Part shown: one piece after another, positions 44,655-53,502 of the stretch | Layout of the letters: each line of letters opens with the position of its first letter | How positions within the stretch are numbered: the first letter of the stretch is position 1 | From: Rhodobacter sp. CZR27 | GTDB lineage: Bacteria > Pseudomonadota > Alphaproteobacteria > Rhodobacterales > Rhodobacteraceae | Assembly: GCF_002407205.1 (NCBI RefSeq) | Contig: NZ_CP023549.1 | Span: 310,001 to 374,000 of the forward strand | Reading direction: 5' to 3' | Length of the DNA: 64,000 bases | Notes under the pieces: generated by a model | The model's database searches: none | The model's input: only the letters and a program-made list of their open reading frames with translations | Told to the model about the DNA's origin: nothing | Program-made: the position numbers and the translations under genes

Positions 44655-44824
44655 GGGACACCGTCCGCCCCTCGGGGCTGGCGGTAGGGAGGATGACCGA
44701 CAAGCCGGGAGCCGAATGGCGCCCGCGCCGGCGACTGCCGGCCTCCACACCCCTTGGGGTGGGGCGGGATCTTGCACGGTCATGAGGACAACTGGCCCCC
44801 GAGGCCGGCAACAGGAGGAAACCA

Positions 44825-46630
44825 ATGGCGAACACATATGTCGAGGACGCCAGCGTCCGATCTCGCCCGATGACGAGGGAGGAGAGGAAGGTCATCCTCG
44901 CCTCGTCCGCGGGCACCATCTTCGAATGGTACGACTTCTATCTCTACGGCTCGCTTGCAGCGATCATCGGCGCGCAGTTCTTCACGGCATTCCCTGAAGC
45001 GACGCGCAACGTCTTCGCGCTGCTGGCCTTTGCCGCGGGCTTCATCGTGCGCCCGTTCGGCGCGCTTGTGTTCGGTGCCATGGGTGACCTCATCGGCCGG
45101 AAGTATACCTTCCTGGCCACGATCCTGATCATGGGTCTCTCGACCTTCTTCGTGGGCCTGCTGCCCAGCTACCAGTCCTGGGGCGTCGCGGCGCCGATCA
45201 TCCTGATCGTCCTGCGCATGGCGCAGGGTCTGGCGCTTGGCGGCGAATACGGCGGCGCCGCGGTCTATGTGGCCGAGCACGCGCCGCAGAACCGCCGCGG
45301 CTACTACACCGCCTTCATCCAGACCACGGCCACGCTGGGTCTTCTGCTGTCGCTGATCGTCATCCTGCTGGTGCAGGGCTACGTGAACGGCAACTACCCC
45401 GAGCAGCCGGTGCTCGACGCGGCCGGCATGGCCACGATGAACGCCGACGGCACGCCGGCGATGATGAAGGCCTTCAACGCCTGGGGCTGGCGGATCCCGT
45501 TCCTCGGCTCGATCTTCCTGCTGCTGATCTCGCTCTACATCCGGCTGCAGATGAACGAGAGCCCGGCCTTCAAGAAGATGAAGGAAGAGGGTGCGCAGTC
45601 CAAGGCACCGCTGCGCGAGGCCTTTGGCCAGTGGCGCAACGCGCGGATCGCGCTGATCGCGCTGTTCGGCCTGACCGCGGGCCAGGCCGTCGTGTGGTAC
45701 TCGGGCCAGTTCTATGCGCTGTTCTTCATTCAGAACGTGATCAAGCTCGACACCTTCACCGCCAACGTGCTGGTCGCTTGGTCGCTGATCCTCGGCACCG
45801 GCGGCTTCCTGATCTTCGGCGCGCTGTCGGACCGGATCGGCCGCAAGCCGATCATCCTCGCCGGCTGCCTGATCGCGGCGATCACCTACTTCCCGGTGTT
45901 CCAGTACCTGACCAAGACCGCGAACCCCGCGCTCTATGCCGCGCACCAGACCCCGGTCACCGTGACCGCGGACCCGGAAAGCTGCTCGTTCCAGTTCAAC
46001 CCGACCGGCACTGCCAAGTTCACCTCGTCCTGCGACATCGCCAAGGCGCTGCTTGCCAAGAGCTCGGTGAACTACTCCTCGGCCAATGCCCCGGCCGGCG
46101 CGACCGCCGAGGTGAAGATCGGCGACACCGTCATCCCGTCCTATGACGCCGCGACGCTGACGGGGGACGAGCTGAAGGCCGCGAAGGCCGCCTTCGAGAA
46201 ATCCGTGACCGACGCGCTGCTTGCGGTGGGCTATCCGCTCGTCGCGGACAAGAACCCGACCGCGGCGAAGGCCGACCACTTCCTCGACATCTTCACGCCG
46301 CAGAAGCTGACCATCGTGGCCGTGCTCACCTATCTCATCATCCTGGTGACCATGGTCTACGGCCCGATCGCCGCCATGCTGGTCGAACTCTACCCGACCC
46401 GCATCCGCTACTCGGGCCTGTCGCTGCCCTATCACATCGGCAACGGCTGGTTCGGGGGCCTGCTGCCCGCGACCGCCTTCGCGATCTCGGCGCAGAGCGG
46501 CAACATCTACGCCGGTCTCTGGTATGCGATCGTCGTGGCGCTGATGACGGTGATCGTCGGTGCGCTCCTCGTGCCCGGCAAGACCCACAAGAAGAGCATC
46601 TTCGCCGACGACTCGGCCAACCGGATGTGA
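44825..46630 (+). CDS. MFS metabolite:H+ symporter with a large periplasmic insert
   Basis: MHS-type MFS transporter of 601 residues, about 150 longer than usual. The loop motif GDLIGRKYTF and the GGEYGGAAVYVAEHAP motif in helix 5 mark the metabolite:H+ symporter group. Between helices in the C-terminal half (about residues 365-500) lies a hydrophilic insert with two cysteines (ESCSFQF, SSCDIAK). An AGGAGGAAA precedes the ATG. Position after acs-adk suggests acetate or another short carboxylate as substrate. Confidence 0.88.
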   Translation: MANTYVEDASVRSRPMTREERKVILASSAGTIFEWYDFYLYGSLAAIIGAQFFTAFPEATRNVFALLAFAAGFIVRPFGALVFGAMGDLIGRKYTFLATILIMGLSTFFVGLLPSYQSWGVAAPIILIVLRMAQGLALGGEYGGAAVYVAEHAPQNRRGYYTAFIQTTATLGLLLSLIVILLVQGYVNGNYPEQPVLDAAGMATMNADGTPAMMKAFNAWGWRIPFLGSIFLLLISLYIRLQMNESPAFKKMKEEGAQSKAPLREAFGQWRNARIALIALFGLTAGQAVVWYSGQFYALFFIQNVIKLDTFTANVLVAWSLILGTGGFLIFGALSDRIGRKPIILAGCLIAAITYFPVFQYLTKTANPALYAAHQTPVTVTADPESCSFQFNPTGTAKFTSSCDIAKALLAKSSVNYSSANAPAGATAEVKIGDTVIPSYDAATLTGDELKAAKAAFEKSVTDALLAVGYPLVADKNPTAAKADHFLDIFTPQKLTIVAVLTYLIILVTMVYGPIAAMLVELYPTRIRYSGLSLPYHIGNGWFGGLLPATAFAISAQSGNIYAGLWYAIVVALMTVIVGALLVPGKTHKKSIFADDSANRM

Positions 46631-46748
46631 TCCGGCACACGGCGGGCCCGGGAACCCGGCCCGCCGTTCCGCTGCCTCAGGGCGCGACCTTCGGTGCCGC
46701 GGCCGTTTCCTGCGCGCCGCCCGATCCAGTCCCCGCGAAAGGCGAGAT

Positions 46749-47147
46749 ATGACATCGGCTCCCACCCCCCAGCGCGTTCTTGTCGTCGAGGACGACGACA
46801 GCATCGCGGCAGCCCTCGAATACGTTGTCCTGCACGAGGGGTTGCGGCACGAGCGCGTTGCCAACGGCGCGGTGGCCCTTCGCCACATCCGCGAGACGCG
46901 GCCGGATCTGGTCCTGCTCGACGTGATGCTGCCCGAGCTTTCGGGCTACGAGATCTGCCATGAGGTGCGGCTCGATCCGGCGCTGCGCAACATCAAGATC
47001 GTGATGATGACCGCGCGCGGCTCGGCGCTCGAGCGCAAGCGCGGGATGTCGCTCGGCGCGGACGGCTTCGTGTCGAAGCCCTTCGAACTCGGCGACCTGC
47101 GCCACGAGGTCCGCCGGCTTCTTGCCGGAGGCCGGTCCGCCCCCTGA
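46749..47147 (+). CDS. Single-domain response regulator
   Basis: CheY-like receiver of 132 residues with no output domain. The acidic pair VVEDDD is near residue 14, the phosphoacceptor is in LVLLDVMLPE (about residue 56), the conserved Thr is in MMTARG and the Lys in SKPFE. An AAAGGCGAGA precedes the ATG. No histidine kinase lies in the window, so its partner is encoded elsewhere. It is 118 bp after the transporter gene and could share its transcript. Confidence 0.88.
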   Translation: MTSAPTPQRVLVVEDDDSIAAALEYVVLHEGLRHERVANGAVALRHIRETRPDLVLLDVMLPELSGYEICHEVRLDPALRNIKIVMMTARGSALERKRGMSLGADGFVSKPFELGDLRHEVRRLLAGGRSAP

Positions 47148-47155
47148 CCGGGAAC

Positions 47156-47437
47156 TTACGACCGCAGGCGGCGCACCAGCGTCCAGACAGCCAGCACGGC
47201 GGCCAGGATGATCAGGTTCGCGACCGCGCCCGTCGCCGCAACGATCCACAAGGGCCCAGACCCCGCCTGCGTCGTCAGCGGAATGATCACCGCGATGAAC
47301 AGGACCCCGAGGAGCAGCGGGATCACCGTTCCGGTGACGGACTCGGTCCGCACCGTGGTGGCGACGAGGGCGACGACGAGGCCGATCCGGAACGGATCGG
47401 CAAGCTGTTCCAGAACCTGTGCCGAAAGATCCAACAC
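47156..47437 (-). CDS. Small membrane protein of unknown function (93 aa)
   Basis: Two clear hydrophobic segments (VIPLLLGVLFIAVIIPL and VANLIILAAVLAVWTLV) separated by a short loop, with a basic C-terminus (RRLRS) likely in the cytoplasm. Not assigned to a family. It converges on the response regulator gene, with 8 bp between the stops. Confidence 0.65.
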   Translation of the reverse strand: MLDLSAQVLEQLADPFRIGLVVALVATTVRTESVTGTVIPLLLGVLFIAVIIPLTTQAGSGPLWIVAATGAVANLIILAAVLAVWTLVRRLRS

Positions 47438-48196
47438 CCTGTCTCCCCCACCCTTGTCCTTCGGGCAGGCTTACAGCCTGCATCGGCGTCCGACCACGGG
47501 AAAATTCCGGCGCTCGGCAGTTCGGTGGCCAACACCTTCCTCAAGCTCGTCGGCTGCGATGAATTCGACGTGGCCGTGACCCGCGTGGCCTGTTGCGGCC
47601 CGCCGGGACGCTGCACCTGTGTATGCAGCGACCAGATCACCCTCTCGTCCAGCAACTGGATCGGCTCGCGCTACTGCGCCCTTGGAGCGGACCAAGATCC
47701 TTGTCGGCCCGGAAGACCCGCCACCGCAGTCGGGGGGCGACGCTTCGGCACCTCTCGGCGGAGGCATCCTCCTGTCGGCCAGGCTTCCCCGCGGGGGTTC
47801 CGGAGCGCCTTGCGAAACGGCCGTCCCTGTCGCTTCCGCAGCCCGACCCTCACGGCGGAGGTCATCGAGGCACGGCGATGCGAACGGTCATTCCGGGGCC
47901 GGGCGCTCCGGAAGAACGCCACCCACGCCAAAACAGGCGCGAACACAAGCACATGACAGGAAACGAAGGCAACAGGCGCACAGGGCGTTCACGTAAGGCA
48001 GCATCGCGGGTTGCGGGCCGCGCGCATTGAAGTTCGTCAACGGCGCCCGCTGGGACAAGCGACAGGATGCCGCACCCCCGCCTTGCGGGCGCCCTGATCC
48101 GCCCTCGGCGGCAGGGCAGATCAGGGCGCCGGTCCTGCGCCCTCTCGCGACCTAAAGCGGCTGAACAGGCCGCAACCCCGCTGCCTCGGGCGGCGG
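47438..48196. other. Long intergenic region, no supported gene
   Basis: About 760 bp without a convincing coding region. Several frames are open but arginine- and proline-rich with no family resemblance, including one from 47525 with an odd cysteine cluster. It may be decayed sequence. The only clear structure is the strong hairpin at 48088-48130, after the PLP-enzyme gene. Confidence 0.5.
48088..48130. terminator. Very strong stem-loop downstream of the PLP-enzyme gene
   Basis: A 12-bp arm (48088-48099, GGCGCCCTGATC) pairs perfectly with 48119-48130, extended by a further 5-bp stem after one C/A mismatch, around a 7-nt loop. It lies about 67 bp past the stop of the minus-strand PLP enzyme. 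No T-run. Confidence 0.6.
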
Positions 48197-49513
48197 TCAA
48201 ACCGCCTGCGCCGCCTGAAGCTCGCCCCGGGCTGCGCGGAGGAAGGCCTGGTTCAGATCGAGGATCAGGTCGTCCGGATGCTCCAGCCCCACCGACAGGC
48301 GGATCAGCCCCTCTGTCACGCCGGTGATCTCGCGCAGGTCGGCCGGCACGCCCGAATGCGTGGTCGAGGCGGGATGGCAGACCAGCGATTCCGATCCCCC
48401 CAGCGAGACCGCAAGCTTGAAGATCTGCAGGTTGTTCAGGATGCGGAAGGCCAGCGCCCGGTCATCCTCGACCACGAAGGCGAAGGTCGAACCGGGACCC
48501 GAGCACTGGCGGGCATGGATCTCGCGCTGGCGCTCGTCGACGAAATACTGCGGATGCAGGACGCGGCAGGGGATGTGCGGGTTCGAGGCCAGCCAGGCCG
48601 CCACCTTCGCGCCGCTTTCCGCCGCGCGCTCCATCCGCAACGACAGGGTTTCCATCGAGCGTGACAGCATCCAGCAGGAATGCGGATCAAGCTGGAAGCC
48701 ATAGGCGGAACGGGTCTGCCGCACCGGCCGCAGCTTCTCGCGCGAGCCGGTGATGCCCCCGGCCACCAGGTCGGAATGGCCGCCGACATATTTCGTCAGG
48801 GAATAGACGCAGATGTCCACGCCGAAATCGAGCGGCTGCTGGAAGACCGGTCCGAGCATCGTGTTGTCACAGACAAGGATGGGGCTCTGGCCGGAGGTGC
48901 GGCTCCAGTCATCCACCGTCCGCCGCACGAGCGCGAGGTCGATCATCGCATTGGTCGGATTGGCCGGCGTCTCGAGATAGACCATCTTCACCGGCCCGTG
49001 CCGCGCGGCCTTCTCGAGCACGTAGAGCAGCGCCTCGGGGTGCGAGCCGTCGGTGAAGGGGATCGGCTTGATCCCCCATTGCGTGAAGACCTTGCCGAAG
49101 AGCGTCTCTGTCCCGCCATAGAGCGGGGTGTAATGCACCACCGCATCGCCCGGCCGCAGGTAGCTCAGCGCCACCGCGCTGATCGCGGCCATCCCGGACG
49201 AGGTCACCAGCGCGGCCTCGGCATGGTCGTAAAGCGCCAGCCGGTCCTCGACGATCTCGAGGTTCGGGTGGTTGAAGCGCGAGTAGACGAGGCCCCCGGC
49301 ACCCATGCCTTCGCCGGCGGGCTTGCGGCCGGCCACCACGTCGAAGAACTCCGCCCCCTGCTCGGCGCTTGCGAAGACGAAGGTCGAGGTCAGGAAGACC
49401 GGCGGCTTCACCGCGCCCTCCGACAGCGCCGGATCGTAGCCATAGGCCGTCATCTGCGTCTGGGGATGCAGCGGAGTGCCGTCGAGATGGGTCCGCCGGA
49501 AGTTCCTGGGCAT
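48197..49513 (-). CDS. Cys/Met metabolism PLP-dependent enzyme (cystathionine gamma-synthase family)
   Basis: Fold-type I PLP enzyme of 438 residues. The Schiff-base lysine is in VYSLTKYVGGHSDLVAGG; other motifs are SSGMAAIS (phosphate loop), ETPANPTN and STTHSGVP near the C-terminus. Members include cystathionine gamma-synthase, methionine gamma-lyase and O-acetylhomoserine sulfhydrylase; the sequence here does not separate them by eye. The ATG at 49513 has a GGAGG 9 nt upstream and is preferred over a TTG 15 nt earlier. A GlxA-type regulator lies upstream on the same strand. Confidence 0.88.
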   Translation of the reverse strand: MPRNFRRTHLDGTPLHPQTQMTAYGYDPALSEGAVKPPVFLTSTFVFASAEQGAEFFDVVAGRKPAGEGMGAGGLVYSRFNHPNLEIVEDRLALYDHAEAALVTSSGMAAISAVALSYLRPGDAVVHYTPLYGGTETLFGKVFTQWGIKPIPFTDGSHPEALLYVLEKAARHGPVKMVYLETPANPTNAMIDLALVRRTVDDWSRTSGQSPILVCDNTMLGPVFQQPLDFGVDICVYSLTKYVGGHSDLVAGGITGSREKLRPVRQTRSAYGFQLDPHSCWMLSRSMETLSLRMERAAESGAKVAAWLASNPHIPCRVLHPQYFVDERQREIHARQCSGPGSTFAFVVEDDRALAFRILNNLQIFKLAVSLGGSESLVCHPASTTHSGVPADLREITGVTEGLIRLSVGLEHPDDLILDLNQAFLRAARGELQAAQAV

Positions 49514-49631
49514 CGTGCTGTCCTCCAATCACCGCGGGACGGCCCGCAGGCGCATCCCCTGCGAGACTATCTGGATCGACCGGCCGCGCTGACGAGTCGC
49601 CACGGCAGCGCGCCGGGGCCGCCGCCGGCAT

Positions 49632-50684
49632 CTACCGGACGGGCGCCCGATGCGACCCGCGGTTCCGGTGGCTGAATTTCGTCGGCACCGTGCCGAAGCG
49701 CGCCTTGAAGCATTTCGAGAAATGCGACACCGAGTTGAAGCCGCAGGCCGTGGCGACCTCCAGCAGCGTGAGGTCCGTCGTGCTGAGCAGGTTGCGCCCC
49801 CGGTCGAGCCGCAGGCCGCGATAGAACTCGCCGGGCGTCTCGCCCAGCACGGTGCGGAACAGCCGTTCGATGTGGCGGCGCGAGCAGCCGGCCGCCGATG
49901 CCAGCGCCTCGAGCGACAGCGTGTCCTCCAGATGGTCGGTCATCAGCTTGACGGCGGCGATCAGGGCGGGGTTCCTCGACCGCATCAGCACGGCAAGCGA
50001 GCTGCGCTGCACCGGCTCGACCCCGGCCATGACGGTGCGCAGGCACATCTCGGACACCATGGCGGCGAACTCGGGGCCGTGGTCGCGGGCGATCACCGAC
50101 AGCATCATGTCCGTCGAGGCTGCCCCGCCGCCGCAGGTCATCATCCGGCCCTCGATCTCGAAACGGTTCTCGGTCGGGGTCAGGTCGGGAAAGGCTTCGG
50201 CGAAGCCTGGCTGGTTCTCCCAGTGCAGCGTGAAGCGGCGCCCCTCCAGCAGGCCCGCCCGTGCCAGGGCGACCGCCCCGGTGCAGATGCCGCCCACCGC
50301 ACCCCCGAAGCGGTGATGCCGGGAGATCGCGGCCACGATGGCCGGTGCCGCCGCCTCGGACGGCAGGTTGCCCGCGCAGACAAAAAGCCGCGTGTCGCGG
50401 TCCAGCGCCTCGAGCGAGCCATCGGCGGCCACCGCAATTCCTGACGAGCTCGCAACTGGCGCGCCCCGTTCGGACAGCACCCGCCACTGGTAGAGCGGCC
50501 GCTGCGACAGCTGGTTGGCGATCCTCAGCGGCTCGACCGCCGAGCTGAAGGCGAGCAGCGTGAAGCCCGGCACGAGGATGAAGGCATATTTCCGGGTGGC
50601 GCCGGGGTTTGCCACGGGGAAGTAGGCGGCACCCGGCGGCACGAGGGTCGGGGGATCGGAACTCGTCGCGTCTCCGCCGGTCAT
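49632..50684 (-). CDS. GlxA-family AraC-type transcriptional regulator
   Basis: Regulator of 350 residues with an N-terminal DJ-1/PfpI-like amidotransferase domain (about 30-200) and a C-terminal AraC double helix-turn-helix (about 240-340). The nucleophile-elbow cysteine is in GGICTGAVALARAGLL. The DNA-binding part shows LASAAGCSRRHIERLFR and VATACGFNSVSHFSKCFKARFG. Relatives control amine, choline or amino-acid catabolism. Lying 118 bp upstream of the PLP enzyme on the same strand, it probably regulates that gene. Confidence 0.88.
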   Translation of the reverse strand: MTGGDATSSDPPTLVPPGAAYFPVANPGATRKYAFILVPGFTLLAFSSAVEPLRIANQLSQRPLYQWRVLSERGAPVASSSGIAVAADGSLEALDRDTRLFVCAGNLPSEAAAPAIVAAISRHHRFGGAVGGICTGAVALARAGLLEGRRFTLHWENQPGFAEAFPDLTPTENRFEIEGRMMTCGGGAASTDMMLSVIARDHGPEFAAMVSEMCLRTVMAGVEPVQRSSLAVLMRSRNPALIAAVKLMTDHLEDTLSLEALASAAGCSRRHIERLFRTVLGETPGEFYRGLRLDRGRNLLSTTDLTLLEVATACGFNSVSHFSKCFKARFGTVPTKFSHRNRGSHRAPVR

Positions 50685-51116
50685 GGCCCGTTGCCCCCGT
50701 CTGCTGCGCCCGTCGCGTCCCGCGATATAGGAGGATCGACGGCGCCCGGGAAGGCTGTCAGCGGAAGGATCGCCACGCACCCGCACGGCATGAGCCAGGC
50801 ATCCCCTGCCCGAACCGCGGCCAGCAGATGTTCAACGGACCGCGTCCAGCGTGTCGAACCGGCCATGCGAGACAAAGAAGCGATACCGTCAACGGATGAA
50901 GGTTCAGAAGGCTCTGCTTGACGCCGTGCTTCACTGGGAGATCGCGGAGCGAGATGTGCCGCCCCATCGGTCCGGCTTGGCGCGTCCAGAGCGACCGCCC
51001 TTCATCGGCGGTCGCGCAGGCCCCTGGTCTTGGCCCCGTGCTCCCCGCACGGGGTGAACCTGCAGCACCCGCATCAGCGGCAGCCTCGGGCCGGGCACTC
51101 CTGCGAGGCGAGGCAG
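50685..51116. other. Intergenic region with two hairpins, no supported gene
   Basis: 432 bp between the GlxA-type gene start and the end of the polyol operon. One hairpin has 9-bp arms (50991-50999 and 51007-51015) with a 7-nt loop; another has 8-bp arms (51034-51041 and 51047-51054) with a 5-nt loop. Both lie downstream of the last dehydrogenase gene and may end that operon. The remainder presumably holds the regulator's promoter. No short gene is supported. Confidence 0.55.
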
Positions 51117-51851
51117 TCAACGGATGGTGTAGCCGCCGTCGATGACGAGTGTCGTGCCGTTCACCATGGCCGCCCCGGCCGAGGCGAGGAACACCGCCCC
51201 GGCGGCAATCTCGCCGGGCTTCGCGAACCGGCCGACCGGGATCTCGCGCCGCGCCTGCTCGCCCTTCTCGCCCGACCAGCCGATCACCGCCATCGGCGTC
51301 TCCACGACCGTGGGCGCAATGGCGTTGGCGGTGATGCCGAACCTTGCCCATTCCAGGGCCATGATCATGGTCAGGTTGATCAGTCCGGCCTTGCTCGCGC
51401 CGTAGGCCGCATGATCGGCGATGGCCACGATCCCGGCCTGCGACGACAGGTTGATGATCCGGCCGCGCCCCGACGCCTTCAGATAGGGAAGTGCCGCAGC
51501 GGCCATCAGCCAGGGCGCGCGGAGGTTGATCCGCATGGTGCGGTCCCAGGCCTCCACGTCGGTCTCCTCCAGCGGGAAGACGATGCCGAGCCCCGCGTTG
51601 TTGACGAGGATGTCGAGGCCCATCTCATCGCCGATCCGCGCCACGGTGGTGCGGATCGCCTCGGGATCCTGCAGGTCTATCCGGAACGCGCGGTGCTGCG
51701 GCCCGAGCCTTTCGGCAAGCGCCGCCGCATCTTCCACATCGACCAGCGCAAGGCGCGCGCCGGCCGCCGCGAAGCTTTCGGCCATGGCGGTGCCGATCCC
51801 GCCGGCGGCACCGGTGATCAGGGCAGTCAGTCCGGCAAGATCGGTCATCAT
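51117..51851 (-). CDS. Short-chain dehydrogenase, polyol/ketose type
   Basis: Classical SDR of 244 residues. The cofactor motif TGAAGGIG is near residue 13, the acidic D in VDVED favours NAD, NNAG is at about 85, and YGASK provides the catalytic Tyr and Lys. The C-terminal VNGTTLVIDGGYTIR is typical of the family. It is the last gene of the polyol operon, 32 bp after the second dehydrogenase. Substrate undetermined; a hexitol or pentitol is likely from context. Confidence 0.85.
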   Translation of the reverse strand: MMTDLAGLTALITGAAGGIGTAMAESFAAAGARLALVDVEDAAALAERLGPQHRAFRIDLQDPEAIRTTVARIGDEMGLDILVNNAGLGIVFPLEETDVEAWDRTMRINLRAPWLMAAAALPYLKASGRGRIINLSSQAGIVAIADHAAYGASKAGLINLTMIMALEWARFGITANAIAPTVVETPMAVIGWSGEKGEQARREIPVGRFAKPGEIAAGAVFLASAGAAMVNGTTLVIDGGYTIR

Positions 51852-51883
51852 TCAGCCTTTCGTGGCGACGCGGCGGGGCCCGG

Positions 51884-52612
51884 TCAGATGTCGAAGTTCG
51901 ACGGCAGCACGATCATGTCGCGGATCGTGACGTTGCGCGGCCGGCTCAGCATGAACATGACCGCATCGGCGACCTCGACCGGCTCGATCAGCGCGCCGTT
52001 CTCCTTCGCCTTGCGCAGGTTCTCCTCCGGCCAGTCGGCCAGCAGCGCCGAGATCACCGGCCCGGGCGACACCTGCCCCACCCGGATCCCGTGCTTCATC
52101 AGCTGGCGCCGCATGGTCTGCACAAAGCAGGTGATGGCCCATTTCGACCCGGAATAGACCGGCTCCCACGGGATCGCCGAATGGCCGGCGACCGAGCAGG
52201 TCACGATGATGTCGCCGGTGCCGCGCTCCGACATGTGCGGGATCACGGCGTGGACGTTCTTCATCACCGCGTTGACGTTGAGGTTCAGCATCCGGTCGAT
52301 GGCCGCCGGATTGGTCTCGGACAGGTCGCCGCCGATATAGGTGCCCGCGTTGCAGTGCAGGATGTCGATCTGGCCCGCCTTGGCGAGGATCTCCGGCACC
52401 ATCGCGTCGCAGCTTGCGGCGTCAAGCAGGTCCGTGACCTGGGCGATGCACTTCGCCCCGTGCCTTTCGCCAAGCGCCTTCAGCGCCGCCTCGTCGCGGT
52501 CCACGACCACGACGGTGGCGCCTTCGGCCAGCAGCGCCTCCACGGTGGCAAGACCGATGCCCGAGGCACCCCCGGTGATCACTGCCACCTTGCCGTCAAA
52601 TCTTCCGCTCAT
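51884..52612 (-). CDS. Ribitol 2-dehydrogenase-like SDR
   Basis: SDR of 242 residues resembling ribitol 2-dehydrogenase (RbtD) at several diagnostic places. These are HCNAGTYIGGDLSE, the IPWEPVYSGSKWAI catalytic region (Tyr-x3-Lys), GPVISALLADWPEENL, and a C-terminus ending NVTIRDMIVLPS. The enzyme oxidises ribitol to D-ribulose with NAD+. No ribulokinase gene is present nearby, so either a different polyol is used or the ketose is processed by the neighbouring epimerase and kinase. Confidence 0.82.
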   Translation of the reverse strand: MSGRFDGKVAVITGGASGIGLATVEALLAEGATVVVVDRDEAALKALGERHGAKCIAQVTDLLDAASCDAMVPEILAKAGQIDILHCNAGTYIGGDLSETNPAAIDRMLNLNVNAVMKNVHAVIPHMSERGTGDIIVTCSVAGHSAIPWEPVYSGSKWAITCFVQTMRRQLMKHGIRVGQVSPGPVISALLADWPEENLRKAKENGALIEPVEVADAVMFMLSRPRNVTIRDMIVLPSNFDI

Positions 52613-52733
52613 CCTTCAACTTCTCCCTGTCCGGTCCCGAGGACCGCCTTGCCAGAAAATTTTTCCACTGCTGCGCCTTCCGCCGCGGCCGGCCAAAGCG
52701 CATGCCGCCGGCGAAAGATTTTTTTCGTTTGAA

Positions 52734-53498
52734 TCAGTGCGTGATGTAGCCCCCATCCGCGACCAGCGTCGCCCCCGTCACGTAGGACGCCGCGTCCGAG
52801 GCGAGGAACAGGGCGCAGGTCGCCATCTCCTCGGGCTTGCCGAACCGGCCCATCGGGGTGTTCTCGGTCCAGACCCGGTTCATCTCGGCATTGGCGATCC
52901 CGTTCGCCGTCATGTCCGAGACGACATAGCCCGGGGCCAGCGCATTCACCCGGATGCCGCGCGAGGCATATTCGAAGGCCATCACCGTAGTCATCTGGTG
53001 GATCGCCGCCTTCGACGCGTTGTAGGCCACCTGAAGCTGGGGCTTGTTGGCGACAAAGCCCGAGATCGAGCCGATGTTGACGATCGACCCTTTCCCCTGC
53101 GCCAGCATCGGCGGGATGGCGGCACGGGCGATGCGGAAGGGGGCGGTGAAGTTGGTCTCCATGATCCGCGCCAGCCGGGCATCGTCGAATTCGTGGAAGT
53201 TGCCGCCGTCGGCAACGCCCGCGTTGTTCACCAGCACGTCGAGCCGGCCGAACCGCTCCAGCGTCGCGGCCACCAGCGCCGCCGGCGTGGCGGGGTCGGT
53301 CACGTCGCCCGCGACCCAGGCGAAGCGGTCGGGCTGGCCCTCGACCAGCGACCGCACGGCATCCGTCTCGGTCCGGCCGGTCAGTATCACCTGCGCCCCC
53401 GCCTCGCCGAAGAGGGTCGCGATGGCGAGGCCGATGCCGCGATTGCCGCCCGTCACGAGCGCGATCTTGCCGTCGAGGCGGAACATGTCGAGGGACAT
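52734..53498 (-). CDS. Short-chain dehydrogenase, polyol type
   Basis: SDR of 254 residues with TGGNRGIG at residues 16-23, NNAGVADGG at about 92, YNASK catalytic pair and the ending VTGATLVADGGYITH. It shares the overall pattern of the galactitol dehydrogenase and gluconate 5-dehydrogenase group. It begins 4 bp after the GatZ-like gene stop. A 121-bp gap follows before the ribitol dehydrogenase-like gene. Confidence 0.85.
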   Translation of the reverse strand: MSLDMFRLDGKIALVTGGNRGIGLAIATLFGEAGAQVILTGRTETDAVRSLVEGQPDRFAWVAGDVTDPATPAALVAATLERFGRLDVLVNNAGVADGGNFHEFDDARLARIMETNFTAPFRIARAAIPPMLAQGKGSIVNIGSISGFVANKPQLQVAYNASKAAIHQMTTVMAFEYASRGIRVNALAPGYVVSDMTANGIANAEMNRVWTENTPMGRFGKPEEMATCALFLASDAASYVTGATLVADGGYITH

Positions 53499-53502
53499 GG
53501 GC

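Noticed and set aside
47525..47956. Frame with a cysteine cluster (CCGPPGRCTCVCS)
   Set aside because: No ribosome site, the rest is arginine- and serine-rich low-complexity sequence, and no family is suggested.
50758..51351. Minus-strand frame in the gap before the polyol operon
   Set aside because: It runs across the end of the dehydrogenase gene in another frame and has no recognisable domain; a hairpin-rich non-coding region is more likely.
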